The notes: a model not told the origin generated them from the sequence alone. A stretch of 64,000 nucleotides of DNA from Prochlorococcus sp. AG-402-B05 (GCA_003279635.1 QCHK01000005.1:49444-113443); one strand, 5' to 3'. Shown: positions 21,065 to 32,479, counted from the first letter of the stretch. Program-made: numbers and translations.

Positions 21065-22711
21065 ATGCTTATTTAGAAAAATATTAATCACTCTAAATAT
21101 ATTTTTTGGATTTCAATTTTATTTATATGGATTCTTTCGACCATAACTGATCGTATTTGGTTGAATTTATATAGCATTACTCCTTCATGGGATCAGGCTG
21201 ACTATCTCAATAGTGCCCTTGACCATGCCCGAGCACTCTCTTTTTTAGAAGCCGATGGAGCTTCAGACTTTAATTCTTTACTAGATAAATCGCCAAAAAT
21301 TCCTCCTTTGGCTTCAATAATCAATGGAGCCGTAATTACTATTGCTGGTGATGCTCCTCACCAGGCGGCCTGGTCCTTAAGTTTTTGGAATGGATTCTTT
21401 ATCTTTAATATTGCTTCTTGGGGACTTTATTTGAGTGGGAGAAAATTCGGACTTTTTTGAGTTCTTATTAGTGCATGTTCTCCTTTCTTATTTAATCTAA
21501 GAACTGATTATGTTTTGGAGTTACCTTTAATTTCTGCTATTACATTTTATTTGTTTCATCTAGGAAGGTGGAGTGATAAATCAATCGGAGGTAAATGGAT
21601 TCAATTGATAATTGCTACTTTCGCATGCTCTTTTTCTTTATTGATTAAGCAAAGTTCTTTATTAGTTATCATACCTTCCTTATTATTTGTTTTTGTTCTT
21701 TCTTTTAAAAGAGATAAAAAATTTAGATTACAATTTTTATGCTTATTTCTTATCAATATTTTAGCAATTTTACCTTGGTTTTTTCACAATTGGATAATGA
21801 TATTAAGTGGAACTTATAGAGCTATTTTTGAATCGGCGGCGATAGAAGATGATCCTTCTATTTTAGGTTTTAAAAGTATTTTCTGGTATTTCCCATATTT
21901 AGATAATCAGTTTGGAAGTATTATTTTCTTTTCTGGATTGTCATGAATACTATTTGTATTTTTAACCTATGTAAGATCTTTTAGATCTCAAGCAAGATTA
22001 GTTGATATTTTTAATGAGAATAATTATAAATGGACATGGATTTATTTTAATTTAATAACATGCTGGACGTTTACAACTTTCATTCCTAACAAGGATGAAA
22101 GATATATAGCATGTACCATACCGTTAATTATTTTATTGCTAGCTCTTGGATTTTCTAAGTGGAGTGATTGGCTGGATACTTATTTTAAATTCAACTTTTA
22201 TATTTTACTATTTATTCCTGCTGTAAGTTTTCTATTTTCCAATTCTATTAATAAGTTTAACACTTTACAAAATATTTCAAGTAAATATTATCCTGTTAAA
22301 GACATTTTATCGATAGTTAGATCTGATCAGACTATCGATAAAAAAGAAACAGTTATTGTTGTTCCCAGCACCCCTGAAATTAATCAGCATAATGTAAGCT
22401 ATTTTGGAAGAATGCAAGGTGGAAATATTTTAGGCAGACAACTTGGGCAATCTCTTTTGCATATAGAACCAGTACTTAAATATTCTAATTGGATTATTTT
22501 GGCAGACGGAGATCAAGGCTCAGTTCCAAGTAATTCACTAGTTCTAGACAAAGCGATTAGAGATAGTTCTCTTTTTATACAAGTTCAAGAATTTCCTAGA
22601 GAAAAAGAAGGAAGCTATACTCTTTGGAAGCGAAGTTCAAGTTCATTTAATCCAAATGAATTTCATAATAGATTTATTGAATTAGCAAAGGGGATGGAGA
22701 AGGTCCATTAG
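21065..22711 (+). pseudogene. GT39/ArnT-like membrane glycosyltransferase interrupted by three in-frame stops
   Basis: One frame (21065-22711) carries TPSWDQADYLNSALDHARAL ... NKDERYIACTIPL; stops TAG 21074-21076, TGA 21458-21460, TGA 21944-21946; no frameshift. Confidence 0.75.
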
Positions 22712-22719
22712 GTATTAAA

Positions 22720-23160
22720 TTGATTTTTGATGAAATAGAAATAGAACATATGCTTGATGGGCATTTAAAATATCAAAGTATAGTTAGAGATAAGGCATTA
22801 TCCAAAATAAGTTCAGACCCTGAAAATGTTGAATCTTTATGGTTCTTATCGCTCTTTAATATATTATCGAATAGACCTTATGAAGCTGATATTTATTTAA
22901 GAAATTTAGAAATTTTGTTGCCAAATAATCCTTGGCCATGTGCTTATAGAACAATAGTTAACTTTGCCTCTTGGAATCCTTGGAAGGCCTCCTTAATAGC
23001 GGATAGAGCTAATAAAAGAAATCCAAATTACTTTCTAAAAAGTTTGAGTGATATAAGTGCAATTTTTAGGGGATCCTTTTGGCGATTAAAGTCTGCTTTA
23101 AATAGTGTTCCGAATGCAATAAAAAGTGTTGATGAATCTCTAAAACCAATAGAAAAATAG
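22720..23160 (+). CDS. hypothetical protein, TPR-like
   Basis: DPENVESLWFLSLFNILSNRPYEADIYLRNLEILLPNNPW; TTG start 8 nt after the glycosyltransferase frame. Confidence 0.65.
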   Translation: MIFDEIEIEHMLDGHLKYQSIVRDKALSKISSDPENVESLWFLSLFNILSNRPYEADIYLRNLEILLPNNPWPCAYRTIVNFASWNPWKASLIADRANKRNPNYFLKSLSDISAIFRGSFWRLKSALNSVPNAIKSVDESLKPIEK

Positions 23161-23197
23161 ATTTTTAAGACAGAATTTCTATTTTGAGGTTACGGAT

Positions 23198-23368
23198 TCA
23201 GAGTTGGTCTCTTTCAAATGTTTTTGTTATTTCTTTTAGAAAGTCAACTATTTGAATATTTGTATACCCAAGCTCAGTTCTGAGCCCTTTACATGAAGAG
23301 GTAATCTCTTTCCAAATATCAGCTCTTACAATTGCTTCTCTGTCTTTTAAGTAACGCTCTTCTTTCAT
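23198..23368 (-). CDS. small hypothetical protein (56 aa), absent from ORF track
   Basis: Manual translation MKEERYLKDREAIVRADIWKEITSSCKGLRTELGYTNIQIVDFLKEITKTFERDQL*. Confidence 0.55.
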   Translation of the reverse strand: MKEERYLKDREAIVRADIWKEITSSCKGLRTELGYTNIQIVDFLKEITKTFERDQL

Positions 23369-23703
23369 TTTGATTAATTATGCAAGGTATGGGTTTGTGA
23401 GCTTTTTAAGAAAGTCAACCTAATAAATCTCAAATATTTACCAGGTTGGTTTGATTGATATCAGATCAGTATCTTAAAAGTCTTTAAAACCTATTTTCGG
23501 ATTACCTTAACGAAAAAATAAAAGAATCATGAGAATTATGGCATTCTTGTATGCATTAAATATTTGATTTACTTATCTAAGTAGTTGAAAAAAACAAATC
23601 ATTTTTAAGATTTTTTGACTAATTGATCTAATATTTGGGTCTTTTTATCATATAGCAGGGGCAAGAGTATAATTAAATACCTCCAAACTCCCCAACAAAG
23701 AAC

Positions 23704-23789
23704 GGAGAGTGGGGGATTCGAACCCCCGATGGAGTTGCCCCCATGCTAGTTTTCAAGACTAGAGCCATAAACCACTCGACCAACTCTCC
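23704..23789 (-). tRNA. tRNA-Ser(UGA)
   Basis: Reverse complement GGAGAGTTGGTCGAGTGG...CTAGTCTTGAAAACTAG...GGGTTCGAATCCCCCACTCTCC; acceptor stem, long variable arm, anticodon TGA. Confidence 0.95.
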
Positions 23790-23988
23790 ACTTACAATTT
23801 TACCTTATTAGCTTCAGGAATCTTAAAAAAATTGCTCAAACGACAATTTCATCGCTTTTTCTATAAATTCAGTTTTAAATTTAATTCTTTTAAGCCTTTA
23901 AAAATTTCAGAACCTATAGATTCTCTGTTTGGACAAATTTCAATGAGATTATTTGTGCAATAATTTCTAGCATTGGTAAATTACATTC

Positions 23989-24183
23989 ATGGCAAGCAAC
24001 AAGAGCCCACAATCTCGTTTCCTTGGAGACCTCCCAATGGAGGGTGGTATTAGTCAAAAAGAGAAATACCGTTATGTAGCTCACTTGATGTTCTTTATTG
24101 GATGCGCACTGTTCTCATTTGGTATTTGGGCTCTCTCCGGCTTTACTGCTTCAAGTGGGGCATCAGGACCATTTCCTTTTTAA
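23989..24183 (+). CDS. small single-TM protein
   Basis: ORF; RYVAHLMFFIGCALFSFGIWAL membrane helix; similar to ORF 58542-58751. Confidence 0.75.
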   Translation: MASNKSPQSRFLGDLPMEGGISQKEKYRYVAHLMFFIGCALFSFGIWALSGFTASSGASGPFPF

Positions 24184-24233
24184 ATTGAGAGGACTTTAAA
24201 ATTAATCTTGAATTAGTAGACCTAAAATAAAAA

Positions 24234-24515
24234 TTATTCTATCGACAAGTTAGTTATTGTATTTTCTCTATCTTCAATAAGTGTTAAGAGCCATTTTGAA
24301 CCTAATGCTCTAGATATACTTCTATTTTTTAATAGTTCACAAATTCTTTTATAAAGTTTGTCAGATTCAATATTGGAATTGAACCATTTCTCGAATTTCA
24401 GAATTTCATCTGTGTTTTTACAAGCTCTCAATTGATCGATAAGTGCATCATTAGCACTCGTACCACGTATTTTTAATGGTTTATTAGTCGTAGTCATTGA
24501 AATTTTGAGGAACAC
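24234..24515 (-). CDS. hypothetical protein
   Basis: ORF; probable ATG at MTTTNKPLKIRG. Confidence 0.6.
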   Translation of the reverse strand: MFLKISMTTTNKPLKIRGTSANDALIDQLRACKNTDEILKFEKWFNSNIESDKLYKRICELLKNRSISRALGSKWLLTLIEDRENTITNLSIE

Positions 24516-24659
24516 AATACCTTCTTAATAACTAGCCAAATTTTCTAATTTGGACAATTATCTTTAAAACTTCTTTGAAAAACCAAACTTATTTTATTTG
24601 TTAAGCAACGTCCTTCGGATGATAAGAAAAGGCCTTCACTCAAGATTGAATGACTGCTA

Positions 24660-26996
24660 TTAAGACGGTTTGGCAAGTGGGAGTAAGCATTTATCAGAAT
24701 CGCAACCTGCTGGACCTGCTTCCGTAAGCTCCCCCTGATCATATCGACTAAGAGCTTCAAAGAAATCACAAGTGTCTCTTCTTTTTATGACCTCTGATTG
24801 CATATTTGTGTAGCATTCTTCATCAATAGGTTCAAAAGGAAGTCTGGGGAAGGTTGCATTTGCATCAAACCTTGCTAGCAATGCCGCTGAAATATAACCT
24901 TTATTTTCATTGATTGAGCTATGAAGAGCTTTAGCTAAACCCTCTATCTCATTTTCTCTGAATTCAATAGTGGCAGAGGTGTTGTGGTCTGTGTAGTTTG
25001 TTTGAACTTGCATATAAAAATCAAATTGTGCAAGAGCTGAGAAGTTATTGATATCTATTTCATCCGCACCAGGAATGTTTGCCCAACTTACCTCAGTAGG
25101 TATTTCAACTAGCCACTCAGTACATTTTGGATCAAATGGATTGTCTAGTAGTTTTCCATTTTCATCTTTATCTGACTGAGAAGGGACGATTGTGTATCCA
25201 TAATCCATGCAAGCTAATGCGACTGGATCGTTCTTTCTAAAAGTAATTCTTCTGATAAAACGCTGAGCTTTTGGAGGATGCCAACCTGGCGAAGCCCCTG
25301 TCAGAAGACTTTTTGTACCCGCAGGTTGAACTGTTGTACAACGACTTGGACGGCGAATATTATGTCTATCACAATACTCCCAAACTGTATCGTTGACGAT
25401 CTTCCTCCATCGACTCAAAAAAGTAGCTTCTTTGAGTTTGAAATCCTTTCCTTCTTTTGTCTCAGGTCGTCCCGCCTCCCACCATTTTAGCCATGGAGTC
25501 CCAAAGGCATGAACAAAAAAGTCAAAAAGTCCTGTGAAGCTAACCCCAACAATAGGATCCCATTCGCGACTTTTTCTGTACCGCTCTACTTCGAATCTAT
25601 GATTAAGGAGACAGGCTACTGACAAAGCGGCTGCTTTGAAAGCATCTTCTTGTTGATTTATGTCTAATGGATCAATTTGATTGAGATGGATTTCTGCAAG
25701 ATTACAGTGAAAATCTGAACCTAGAATTTCTCCGCAAGGATTTAGACCATATCTACTGAGTCTGTGAAAAAGCTCTTTATCATCAAATGGACCATAATTT
25801 GATTGAATCCATTTGGAAGCTTCTTCTTTACCTTGGTCACAATAGATCTCTATAAATTCATTCCTGAGTTCTACTGTTGAAAGTATGTCAGCATTTGAGC
25901 GAGCAATTGCCTCTGGTGCAAATTGAATAGCTCCCTCACCTGAATGAAATTGTTTAATAACCGCATCGACAAGAACTTTTAATTCAGGTTTGGTGTGGTA
26001 AACACGGGTATGGTTAGCCATTCTTAATGCATCCTTCTCTGGGTCTATACTCCAATTCCCCTCTGAGTCTTGCTTCCATAAATTTTCTTTAGCACCAGCT
26101 GCTTCTAAATCTTGCGAAGAAAATTGGCGCATACCTGCACTCCTTCTGATGTTGCCAGCAACGATTGTTACGGCTGCTTCGTCGATAAGCAAACAACATT
26201 CAATTGAAGTTAGTTTTCTTCCTACTGCTTTGTTTAGAAGAGTTGCTACGCGCGGGTATAAATCTTTGAGTTTTACAGGGTTCGCCATGCCTCCGAAACC
26301 TTTGAGTGATTCACCCGCTGGCCTTACATCTTTTAAATCGATAGATACATTAACAACTTTAGAATTGAAGCTATTGTCACTGCTTAATTCAAGAATTTTT
26401 TGATAGCTATCAACCCATCCACGTCTACTATCCCCAACTTTTATGAGTACATTATTATCTTTAATAGAAAATGTAGTTTTTTCATTTCTTTCTTCAGAAG
26501 GGGTTAATCCGATTTCTGTAACATTTGCAATGTGAATTGTATTTATAACTTCTGGCAGTTGATCAATTAAGTGTGGTTCAATTATCGCCCCTGTTCCGCA
26601 ACCCATCATGGCTAAATCCATCATAAGTCCAAAGGCTTGCCAATCAACAAGATTCGTTGAGGTGCAATTGTAGGCTCCAGAAAAATTCTTCTCTTTTTCA
26701 ATCCATTCTGTTCCCCCTATCCAAAGCCATCGACCTGAGGGAAGAGCTTTTTTCTCTTGTTGCATTCTTTGCATTAGATTGATTTCTGCTTCGTTTAGTC
26801 CCCCAAGCTTCTTTAGACCATCTAGGTTTCTTGCATTTACTTGTTCCCAGCTTTCACGACCAGCTGGAAGTTTCCTACTATAAGTTCTGTAAAAGACAGG
26901 ATTAGCTGCAGGTGCAGTTATTGGAAAATCAGTCGTATCATCTTTTTTACCCGATGCTGAATTATTGGTTTCGGGCTGACTAGTTGCAATTGTCAA
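24660..26996 (-). CDS. nrdJ: adenosylcobalamin-dependent ribonucleoside-triphosphate reductase
   Basis: GSGRWLWIGGTEW-like, NPCGEI, GNIRRSAGM, VQPAGTKSLLTGASPGWHPPKAQRFIRR. Confidence 0.95.
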   Translation of the reverse strand: MTIATSQPETNNSASGKKDDTTDFPITAPAANPVFYRTYSRKLPAGRESWEQVNARNLDGLKKLGGLNEAEINLMQRMQQEKKALPSGRWLWIGGTEWIEKEKNFSGAYNCTSTNLVDWQAFGLMMDLAMMGCGTGAIIEPHLIDQLPEVINTIHIANVTEIGLTPSEERNEKTTFSIKDNNVLIKVGDSRRGWVDSYQKILELSSDNSFNSKVVNVSIDLKDVRPAGESLKGFGGMANPVKLKDLYPRVATLLNKAVGRKLTSIECCLLIDEAAVTIVAGNIRRSAGMRQFSSQDLEAAGAKENLWKQDSEGNWSIDPEKDALRMANHTRVYHTKPELKVLVDAVIKQFHSGEGAIQFAPEAIARSNADILSTVELRNEFIEIYCDQGKEEASKWIQSNYGPFDDKELFHRLSRYGLNPCGEILGSDFHCNLAEIHLNQIDPLDINQQEDAFKAAALSVACLLNHRFEVERYRKSREWDPIVGVSFTGLFDFFVHAFGTPWLKWWEAGRPETKEGKDFKLKEATFLSRWRKIVNDTVWEYCDRHNIRRPSRCTTVQPAGTKSLLTGASPGWHPPKAQRFIRRITFRKNDPVALACMDYGYTIVPSQSDKDENGKLLDNPFDPKCTEWLVEIPTEVSWANIPGADEIDINNFSALAQFDFYMQVQTNYTDHNTSATIEFRENEIEGLAKALHSSINENKGYISAALLARFDANATFPRLPFEPIDEECYTNMQSEVIKRRDTCDFFEALSRYDQGELTEAGPAGCDSDKCLLPLAKPS

Positions 26997-27108
26997 AATC
27001 TTTGTATCCCTTGGGTAAGTACCACGGTAACGCCATCTATAGCGTTGGCAAGTTTTTTTAACACCATCTACAGGGGCTTCAAATTAATAAAAAAATTTCT
27101 TCCTAGTA

Positions 27109-27792
27109 ATGAAGCGAACGCCGGAACCAGAGCTCATGCAAAGCCCTTCGCAGGTAAGGGCTTACGCGGATGCAGATTTCTCTAGGAGTGATTCTATGGT
27201 GGTTAAATCGCTTGAAAAATATTTAAAAAAAGTAGGAAGAACTTTTAATAAAACTGATTTAATTTTTGATATGGCATGTGGACCAGGCAATATTTCAGAG
27301 AGAATTGCCAAGAATTGGCCTTTCGTAAATGTTGTGGGAATTGATGGCTCAAAGGAAATGTTGGATGAAGCAGAAAAGAAACTTTCCAAAAATATTACGA
27401 AGAATCTCTCTTATCAATTGATTGAAATTAATTCAATAGCCAAAGGTGAAACACATTTTCCTTTTAAAGCTGATGTAATTGTCAGTAATAGTGCCTTACA
27501 TCATTTTCATTATCCTTATAGGTTTTGGGGTGCATTAAAAAAACTTGGTAGAACCAAGTGCATTCATGTTCATCGTGATTTAATAAGGCCTACTTCTGAA
27601 GAAAAAGCATTTGAGATACAAGAAAAACATCTTTCAAATTCCCCAGAAATTCTAAAAAAGGATTTTTATGCATCTCTCAAGGCATCATTTACAGTTGATG
27701 AAGTAAATCAACAGTTAATTGATGCAGGTTTATCTCAATTAGAGGTTTTTCAAGTTGATGAGCTTTATTTTGAGATTATTGGGTGTACTTAA
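27109..27792 (+). CDS. SAM-dependent class I methyltransferase
   Basis: LIFDMACGPGNISERIAKNWP, VVGIDGSKEMLDEAEK. Confidence 0.85.
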   Translation: MKRTPEPELMQSPSQVRAYADADFSRSDSMVVKSLEKYLKKVGRTFNKTDLIFDMACGPGNISERIAKNWPFVNVVGIDGSKEMLDEAEKKLSKNITKNLSYQLIEINSIAKGETHFPFKADVIVSNSALHHFHYPYRFWGALKKLGRTKCIHVHRDLIRPTSEEKAFEIQEKHLSNSPEILKKDFYASLKASFTVDEVNQQLIDAGLSQLEVFQVDELYFEIIGCT

Positions 27793-27860
27793 TCTTTCCC
27801 CTGAACAAATGCACAATCAAAGAAAAATCTTTTCTTTAATTTACTTCTTAAAATCAAATA

Positions 27861-28190
27861 TTAAAATTTAATTGTATAGAGGGGATCATCGTCTTTAGCA
27901 GACTGATTTTTTTTAACTGAATCAACTTCTTCAACTGACTTAACTTCTTTAATAGGTTTAACTTCTTTAACTTCTTCTGAATCTATTGAAATAGCTTTAT
28001 CAAGATTATCATCAATAACTCCGGAACTTTCGTTGTTTTGATCTTGATCAAATCCTTTAATTAATCCTTTTAAAATAGAAAGTAGAACAACAACAAAAAC
28101 AATTGGTAATAGAAAATTAAACAGTACTTGATAGATAATTATTATAGCTAAGATAACTAAAATAATTTTGATAATATTATTTTTATTCAT
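27861..28190 (-). CDS. small membrane protein with KEV/EEV-rich tail
   Basis: ORF; hydrophobic N-terminus, low-complexity KEVKPIKEVKSVEEVDSVKK. Confidence 0.6.
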   Translation of the reverse strand: MNKNNIIKIILVILAIIIIYQVLFNFLLPIVFVVVLLSILKGLIKGFDQDQNNESSGVIDDNLDKAISIDSEEVKEVKPIKEVKSVEEVDSVKKNQSAKDDDPLYTIKF

Positions 28191-28519
28191 TTGTATCTAA
28201 TAAGAATTAACATTTTAAATCAAATTTTTAAATTTTTCAGAGAAGTTTGTGCTTGTTAATCAATGTCAATGCATCCTGCTTTCAATCTCTTGTGAAAGCA
28301 TGCGTGACTTATCTAACATTTAGTTCTCTCTTCCTGATTTCTGTTCACGGTCAGAAGTTAGCTAAGATATCTTTATGTGATTTGACTGAATTTTTTAGCT
28401 GGTTAATGTTCTTCACTAATTCATATATTGGAATACAGATGAGTTACAGGTTTTATTCTGTGCTCGATATCCTTTAGTATGACTGGCTTTATATTTCAAT
28501 TCATCACTTAAAAACAATA

Positions 28520-30187
28520 ATGAAATCAACTCCTCAGGACAAGACTAATTTAGATCCAAATTTAGTAGAAGAATTAACTGTATCTTTAAGTACAGAGGTT
28601 AGTAAAAGAAGAAATTTTGCGATTATTTCCCACCCTGATGCAGGGAAAACTACTTTGACAGAAAAACTTTTACTTTATGGCGGAGCTATTCAACAAGCAG
28701 GAGCAGTAAAAGCAAGAGGAGAACAGAGAAAAGTTACTTCTGATTGGATGGAGCTTGAAAAACAAAGAGGCATATCAATTACATCAACTGTTTTACAATT
28801 TGCTTATAAAGATAAGACGATAAATTTATTAGATACCCCTGGCCACCAAGACTTCTCGGAAGATACGTATAGGACACTTGCCGCTGCTGATAATGCTGTA
28901 ATGCTTGAGGATGCAGCAAAAGGTCTTGAACCTCAAACAAGGAAGCTTTTTGAGGTTTGCAGAATGCGTCAGATACCAATTTTTACATTCATCAACAAGA
29001 TGGATAGGCCAGGTCAAGAACCGCTGGAATTATTAGATGAGATCGAGTCTGAATTAGGGTTGTTGACCTTTGCAGTTAATTGGCCAATAGGGAGTGGTGA
29101 GCTTTTTAGAGGTGTTGTTGAGCGTGCTACCAAAGAAGTTGTTCTATTTTCTAGAGCGGAAAGAGGGAAGCAATCTAATGAAATAAGGTTAAAAATCAAT
29201 GATCCTGAACTTAAAAACTTAGTCGAAGAAGAGCTATTGACAAAAGCACTTGAAGAGATTGAGATCCTAGATGAGGCTGGTTGTGACTTAAATCAAGAAT
29301 TAATCTTATCTGGCGAATTAACTCCTGTGTTTTTTGGATCTGCAATGACCAACTTCGGGGTTAGGCCATTTTTAGATAATTTTCTTGATCTTTCTCAGGG
29401 ACCTGTAGCTCGAAATAGCTTTGATGGGCCAATCGTTCCTACAAGAGAATCATTTAGTGGATTTGTATTTAAATTACAAGCAAATATGGATCCAAAACAT
29501 AGGGATAGAGTTGCTTTCGTGCGTGTATGTAGTGGGAGGTTTGAAAAAGATATGACAGTTCAACACGCCAGGACAGGTAAACAAATCAGACTCTCAAGAC
29601 CCCAAAAGATTTTCGGTCAAGATAGGGCTGTTGTTGATGATGCTTATCCTGGGGATGTTATTGGTTTGAATAATCCGGGGATGTTTTCTATTGGAGATAC
29701 TTTATTTATTGGACCGAGAGTCGAATTCGAGGGCATCCCATGTTTTAGCCCCGAGATATTTAGTTGGTTAAGAAATCCAAATCCTTCAGCTTTTAAAAAC
29801 TTTAGGAAAGGGGTCAATGAATTAAGAGAGGAGGGAGCAGTCCAAATTCTTTACGATAAAGATCAAAGCAAAAGAGATCCAATTTTGGCCGCAGTTGGTC
29901 AGCTTCAGCTTGAGGTGGTACAGCATCGACTTGCTAGTGAATATGGGGTAGAAACTCGTCTTGAACCAATGGGTTATCAAGTCGCCAGATGGGTAAAAGG
30001 GGGATGGCCTGCTTTGGACGAGGTTGGAAGAATTTTTAATTGCAAAACGGTTCAAGATGCTTGGCTTAGACCAGTACTGCTTTTTAAAAATGAATGGAAT
30101 CTTAATCAGTTAAAGGAAGATCATCCTGAAATGGAATTAAACTCAGTTGCTCCGGTTGTTAGTGGTGTTGATCCTGTTTCTCTCTAA
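28520..30187 (+). CDS. prfC: peptide chain release factor 3
   Basis: GTPase [41 protein letters not shown]. Confidence 0.95.
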   Translation: MKSTPQDKTNLDPNLVEELTVSLSTEVSKRRNFAIISHPDAGKTTLTEKLLLYGGAIQQAGAVKARGEQRKVTSDWMELEKQRGISITSTVLQFAYKDKTINLLDTPGHQDFSEDTYRTLAAADNAVMLEDAAKGLEPQTRKLFEVCRMRQIPIFTFINKMDRPGQEPLELLDEIESELGLLTFAVNWPIGSGELFRGVVERATKEVVLFSRAERGKQSNEIRLKINDPELKNLVEEELLTKALEEIEILDEAGCDLNQELILSGELTPVFFGSAMTNFGVRPFLDNFLDLSQGPVARNSFDGPIVPTRESFSGFVFKLQANMDPKHRDRVAFVRVCSGRFEKDMTVQHARTGKQIRLSRPQKIFGQDRAVVDDAYPGDVIGLNNPGMFSIGDTLFIGPRVEFEGIPCFSPEIFSWLRNPNPSAFKNFRKGVNELREEGAVQILYDKDQSKRDPILAAVGQLQLEVVQHRLASEYGVETRLEPMGYQVARWVKGGWPALDEVGRIFNCKTVQDAWLRPVLLFKNEWNLNQLKEDHPEMELNSVAPVVSGVDPVSL

Positions 30188-30242
30188 GGTAGATTAAAAT
30201 CTAATATTAAAGAGAGTTCATAAATCTTTTTTTGAAAAATCT

Positions 30243-30932
30243 ATGGATCCTGGTAGCAATTCACAATCAAATTCAAACTCACAAGATCCATATTTGATAC
30301 TTGGAATAAATGAGGGTGCAAGTTTTGATGCTATTCAAGAAGCAAGAGATAAAAAGTTAAAAGAGGTTGGTGATGATCAAATTACTAAAGCAAAAATAGA
30401 AGCTGCTTATGACTCATTGCTAATGGTAAGTCTTAAGTCAAGACAACTTGGTAATGCAAGTAACGAGGCAATAAATGCATCAAAGAAAGAAAATGAAGCC
30501 AAGAAAGTTGGTGATATAGGACCTGGTTCGCTTCTCACTAGGTTGAAGAATTTAAATCTTCCTAAATACGAGGCTTCAACATCTAACTTTTTACCAAGCT
30601 TAGAGTTGCCCTCGGGACAAGAATTAAATATACGGATATCTCTTGGAATATTAGCCTTTTTACTAGTTTTAATTGTGCCCTCTGAAAGTGTTGAATTAAT
30701 ACTTTCATTTTCAACAATAGGCTTATTCATTAGTCAGTCTCGTAGAGGAAGACCTTTCTTTTCTTCTGTCATCTGGTGCATTGTTCTGCTTAGTATTGGA
30801 CTTTTATCAGGTGCATTACTTATGGGGGGTGCCCAATCATTTATTGATAACGCTGGATCATTATCTTCAGACAAATTTGAGGCGATACCCGCAGTATTTT
30901 TGCTTTGGTTAGGAGTGGTTTTCCTTGATTAA
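30243..30932 (+). CDS. CPP1-like / DnaJ-like membrane protein (DUF3353)
   Basis: DPYLILGINEGASFDAIQEARDKKLKE with C-terminal TM helices. Confidence 0.8.
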   Translation: MDPGSNSQSNSNSQDPYLILGINEGASFDAIQEARDKKLKEVGDDQITKAKIEAAYDSLLMVSLKSRQLGNASNEAINASKKENEAKKVGDIGPGSLLTRLKNLNLPKYEASTSNFLPSLELPSGQELNIRISLGILAFLLVLIVPSESVELILSFSTIGLFISQSRRGRPFFSSVIWCIVLLSIGLLSGALLMGGAQSFIDNAGSLSSDKFEAIPAVFLLWLGVVFLD

Positions 30933-30936
30933 TCCT

Positions 30937-31836
30937 TTAATCGATTAAAGATATCAATTCGTCCTCTTTAACAAGATAAACATTTTTACAGAATTGACAT
31001 GTTAGTTCTGCTTTCCCATCTTCCTTTATCATTTTCTGAAGTTCATCTTTCCCCAAAATCTTTAACGCTGATAGGCTTCTTTCTCTTGAACATCTACATT
31101 TAAAATGAACTTCCTGAGATGTGTTAATAATATCTGAAGGTGATTGATCAAGATCAGGGAAAATCTCTTCAATAAGAGAAATAAGGTTATTCCCTTTTTT
31201 GTTTAATAACTCACTAAAAGAGTTAATCTCTTTACATCGATTTTCAAGTAAGTCTATCAATGAATAATCTCGTTCTGCTTTAGGTAGTATTTGTGCTAAA
31301 AGTCCTCCGCTACAAACTATCCCATCCTGATTGATTCTTTCTCCAACAAACACAGCTGAGGGCGTTTGTTCGGAATGTAATAAATACGAAGCTATGTCTT
31401 CACCTATCCCTCCATTAATTAATTCGACTGTGCTGTTGTGTGGCTCACCTTTCCCGTCATCTCTAATAACGTGAAGATAGCCAATACCTGTAGCTTTTTT
31501 GAAATCAAATGTATAGTGATTGCTTTTATTCTTAATTAGGTCTAATTCAAGACTTGGATCGCCAACGTAACCTCTCACACTTCCATCTCTACCCGCATCA
31601 ATAGTTAATCCTTTTAGTGGTCCATTTGAGCTTATCCTCAAAGTCACCCTTCCATGATTTACCTTCATTGAGCTTGCTAGCAAAAGGCTTGCACTCATTG
31701 CTCTACCTACAATTGCAGAAGTTAAATAGGAAAGAGAATGTCTTTCTTTTGCTTCTTTTGTAGATTCAGTCGTTGATACGGCGACTAGTCTGATCCCCCC
31801 TTTTGCAGCAGTAGCTCTAACTAGTGAATCTGTCAT
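30937..31836 (-). CDS. hslO: Hsp33 redox chaperone
   Basis: Overall Hsp33 sequence with C-terminal CxC...CxxC ([12 protein letters not shown]). Confidence 0.92.
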   Translation of the reverse strand: MTDSLVRATAAKGGIRLVAVSTTESTKEAKERHSLSYLTSAIVGRAMSASLLLASSMKVNHGRVTLRISSNGPLKGLTIDAGRDGSVRGYVGDPSLELDLIKNKSNHYTFDFKKATGIGYLHVIRDDGKGEPHNSTVELINGGIGEDIASYLLHSEQTPSAVFVGERINQDGIVCSGGLLAQILPKAERDYSLIDLLENRCKEINSFSELLNKKGNNLISLIEEIFPDLDQSPSDIINTSQEVHFKCRCSRERSLSALKILGKDELQKMIKEDGKAELTCQFCKNVYLVKEDELISLID

Positions 31837-31852
31837 TGATTAGTTGAATTGT

Positions 31853-32479
31853 TTATTGAGGGATAAGTTGACCATTGTGCAACTTGTAATTGTCGGTATT
31901 CAAATTTTTAAAAAGTTCGGGTTCATGGGTAACTATTAGAATGGTTTGCTTGTCTTTAAGCTTTGCGATTAATTCTATAATTCCTTTTCTCACTGACCAA
32001 TCTAAACCCGCTGTTGGCTCGTCCAATAAGAGTACTTTTGGACTCCTTAATAGTTGAACAGCAATAGCTAGTCGTCGTTGTTGTCCTCCGCTAAGAGATT
32101 CTGGCGGCTTCTTTAAATCTAAATTGATTAATCCCACTTTTGTGAGAGTTGACATTAGTTCTTCAGTCGTTAACCTCTTGTGCCCAAGACGTAATTCTTG
32201 AGCAACGGATAATCCAAGAAAATATCTTTCTGGAAATTGAAAAACTAATCCACATAACCACCTGCGCTGACCTGCATTTAGAGTTTTGTTAAACCATGTT
32301 ATTTCTCCTTTCTGATATCCCGATAGACCGCTAATGATTTCTACCAATGTAGTTTTTCCACTTCCACTAGGTCCCCTAATTATTGTGATTTTCCCAGTCT
32401 TAGATTTTAAACACAAATCTCTAATGATTGGTTTCTCTGCTGTCGAGGGATGGTAATAAATATTTTTTAAACTAAGCAT
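31853..32479 (-). CDS. ABC transporter ATP-binding protein
   Basis: Walker A RGPSGSGKTTLVE, signature LSGGQQRRLAIA, Walker B VLLLDEPTAGLD. Confidence 0.92.
   Translation of the reverse strand: MLSLKNIYYHPSTAEKPIIRDLCLKSKTGKITIIRGPSGSGKTTLVEIISGLSGYQKGEITWFNKTLNAGQRRWLCGLVFQFPERYFLGLSVAQELRLGHKRLTTEELMSTLTKVGLINLDLKKPPESLSGGQQRRLAIAVQLLRSPKVLLLDEPTAGLDWSVRKGIIELIAKLKDKQTILIVTHEPELFKNLNTDNYKLHNGQLIPQ

Noticed and set aside
23704-23789. Idea that the nearby tRNA with TGA anticodon decodes the in-frame TGA stops at 21458 and 21944
   Set aside because: Anticodon UGA reads UCA (Ser), not the UGA codon; not a suppressor.
28247-28477. 76-aa plus ORF before prfC
   Set aside because: Composition and lack of motif suggest non-coding; not supportable.
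30935-30950. 16-nt palindrome CTTTAATCGATTAAAG at the CPP1-like/hslO junction
   Set aside because: Short, AT-rich and in a convergent 3' junction; likely a weak terminator or chance.
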